A DNA stretch of 6,560 bases from an uncultured Eubacteriales bacterium (GTDB taxonomy: Bacteria; Bacillota; Clostridia; Christensenellales; CAG-314), in contig CARAIG010000016.1 in NCBI GenBank assembly GCA_948938605.1, forward strand, positions 1 to 6,560, written 5' to 3'. Shown here in pieces: positions 6,407 to 6,560 of this stretch. A program made the translations under genes and the position numbers. Numbering within the stretch: position 1 is the first letter of the stretch; each line of letters begins with the position of its first letter. The notes beneath the pieces are model-generated. The model had not been told where the DNA came from. It worked only from the letters and a program-made list of their open reading frames with translations, and ran no database searches.

Positions 6407-6420
6407 GTTACACGCAGCGG

Positions 6421-6558
6421 TCAATTTTTAAATTTTTTTCTGATTCTAAAATATCTTTGACGTATCATTCCGGATTTGCACCCGTACATCGATGCAATTT
6501 CTTCAAAGCTGTATCCTTCCCAGTAGTGTTTGTATATTATGTCTTGGTCAAATTGACT
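6421..6558 (-). CDS. C-terminus of a sigma-70 region 4-like protein (partial, start outside the window)
   Basis: The minus-strand frame entering at the right edge (first complete codon at 6556-6558) gives 45 residues before TGA at 6421-6423. It contains a helix-turn-helix of the sigma-70 region 4 type, which contacts the -35 element: GYSFEEIASMYGCKSGMIRQ (residues 15-34), followed by a basic tail RYFRIRKKFKN. The preceding DQDIIYKHYWEG segment matches the helix leading into that motif. It may be an alternative sigma factor, an ECF-type sigma or a related small regulator; the missing N-terminus would decide. It converges on the tRNA-like scar from the other side, beyond the terminators, so it most likely belongs to the host chromosome and not to the island. 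Confidence 0.7.
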   Translation of the reverse strand, partial: SQFDQDIIYKHYWEGYSFEEIASMYGCKSGMIRQRYFRIRKKFKN

Positions 6559-6560
6559 CA

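Noticed and set aside
1..6560. CRISPR array, insertion sequence or integrase in the window
   Set aside because: No regularly spaced repeats, no transposase-like frame and no tyrosine or serine recombinase motif were seen; any integrase must lie further left.

Overview
This AT-rich window most likely comes from a low-GC Bacillota (Clostridia-like) bacterium. The purine-rich AGGAG-type ribosome binding sites, the encoded CCA on a tRNA 3' end and the style of the proteins point that way. No marker gene fixes the taxon, so this is an inference.

The left and central parts are the restriction end of a type I restriction-modification (R-M) locus. At the left edge, on the minus strand, is the start of a fragment of a specificity subunit (hsdS). 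It opens inside the conserved helical spacer and runs into a target-recognition domain that leaves the window. A plus-strand operon follows: an FRG-domain protein (172-1425), then a complete type I restriction subunit HsdR (1429-4470) three bases later. The methyltransferase gene hsdM and a full hsdS are not here and are expected to the left. The hsdS fragment faces away from the operon, an arrangement typical of loci that shuffle hsdS by inversion.

Next is a Schlafen/AlbA_2-GHKL-winged-helix protein (4562-5878). It probably has its own extended -10 promoter, so it can be expressed apart from hsdR. Proteins of this class often accompany R-M loci and look like regulators or accessory defence factors.

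From 5879 to 6420 there is no convincing gene. The stretch holds a doubtful 32-codon cysteine-rich ORF, an 11-bp tandem duplication, a 13-bp inverted repeat, and a 54-bp sequence that folds like the 3' half of a class II tRNA (probably tRNA-Ser) ending in CCA. Three terminator-like hairpins follow. A tRNA 3' fragment without its 5' half is the usual scar at the far end of an island integrated in a tRNA gene. I therefore read 1 to about 6168 as the right part of a defence island, and the rest as chromosome: the old tRNA terminators, then the C-terminus of a sigma-70 region 4-like protein on the minus strand (6421-6558, running off the window).

The most interesting point is that the FRG protein ends with a helical segment resembling the extreme C-terminus of the HsdR encoded next to it (DWxxKES-like versus DWxxRES-like). 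In the EcoR124I family the HsdR C-terminal region is linked to assembly with the methyltransferase core. The FRG protein could thus be an alternative or regulatory subunit that docks on the same complex.
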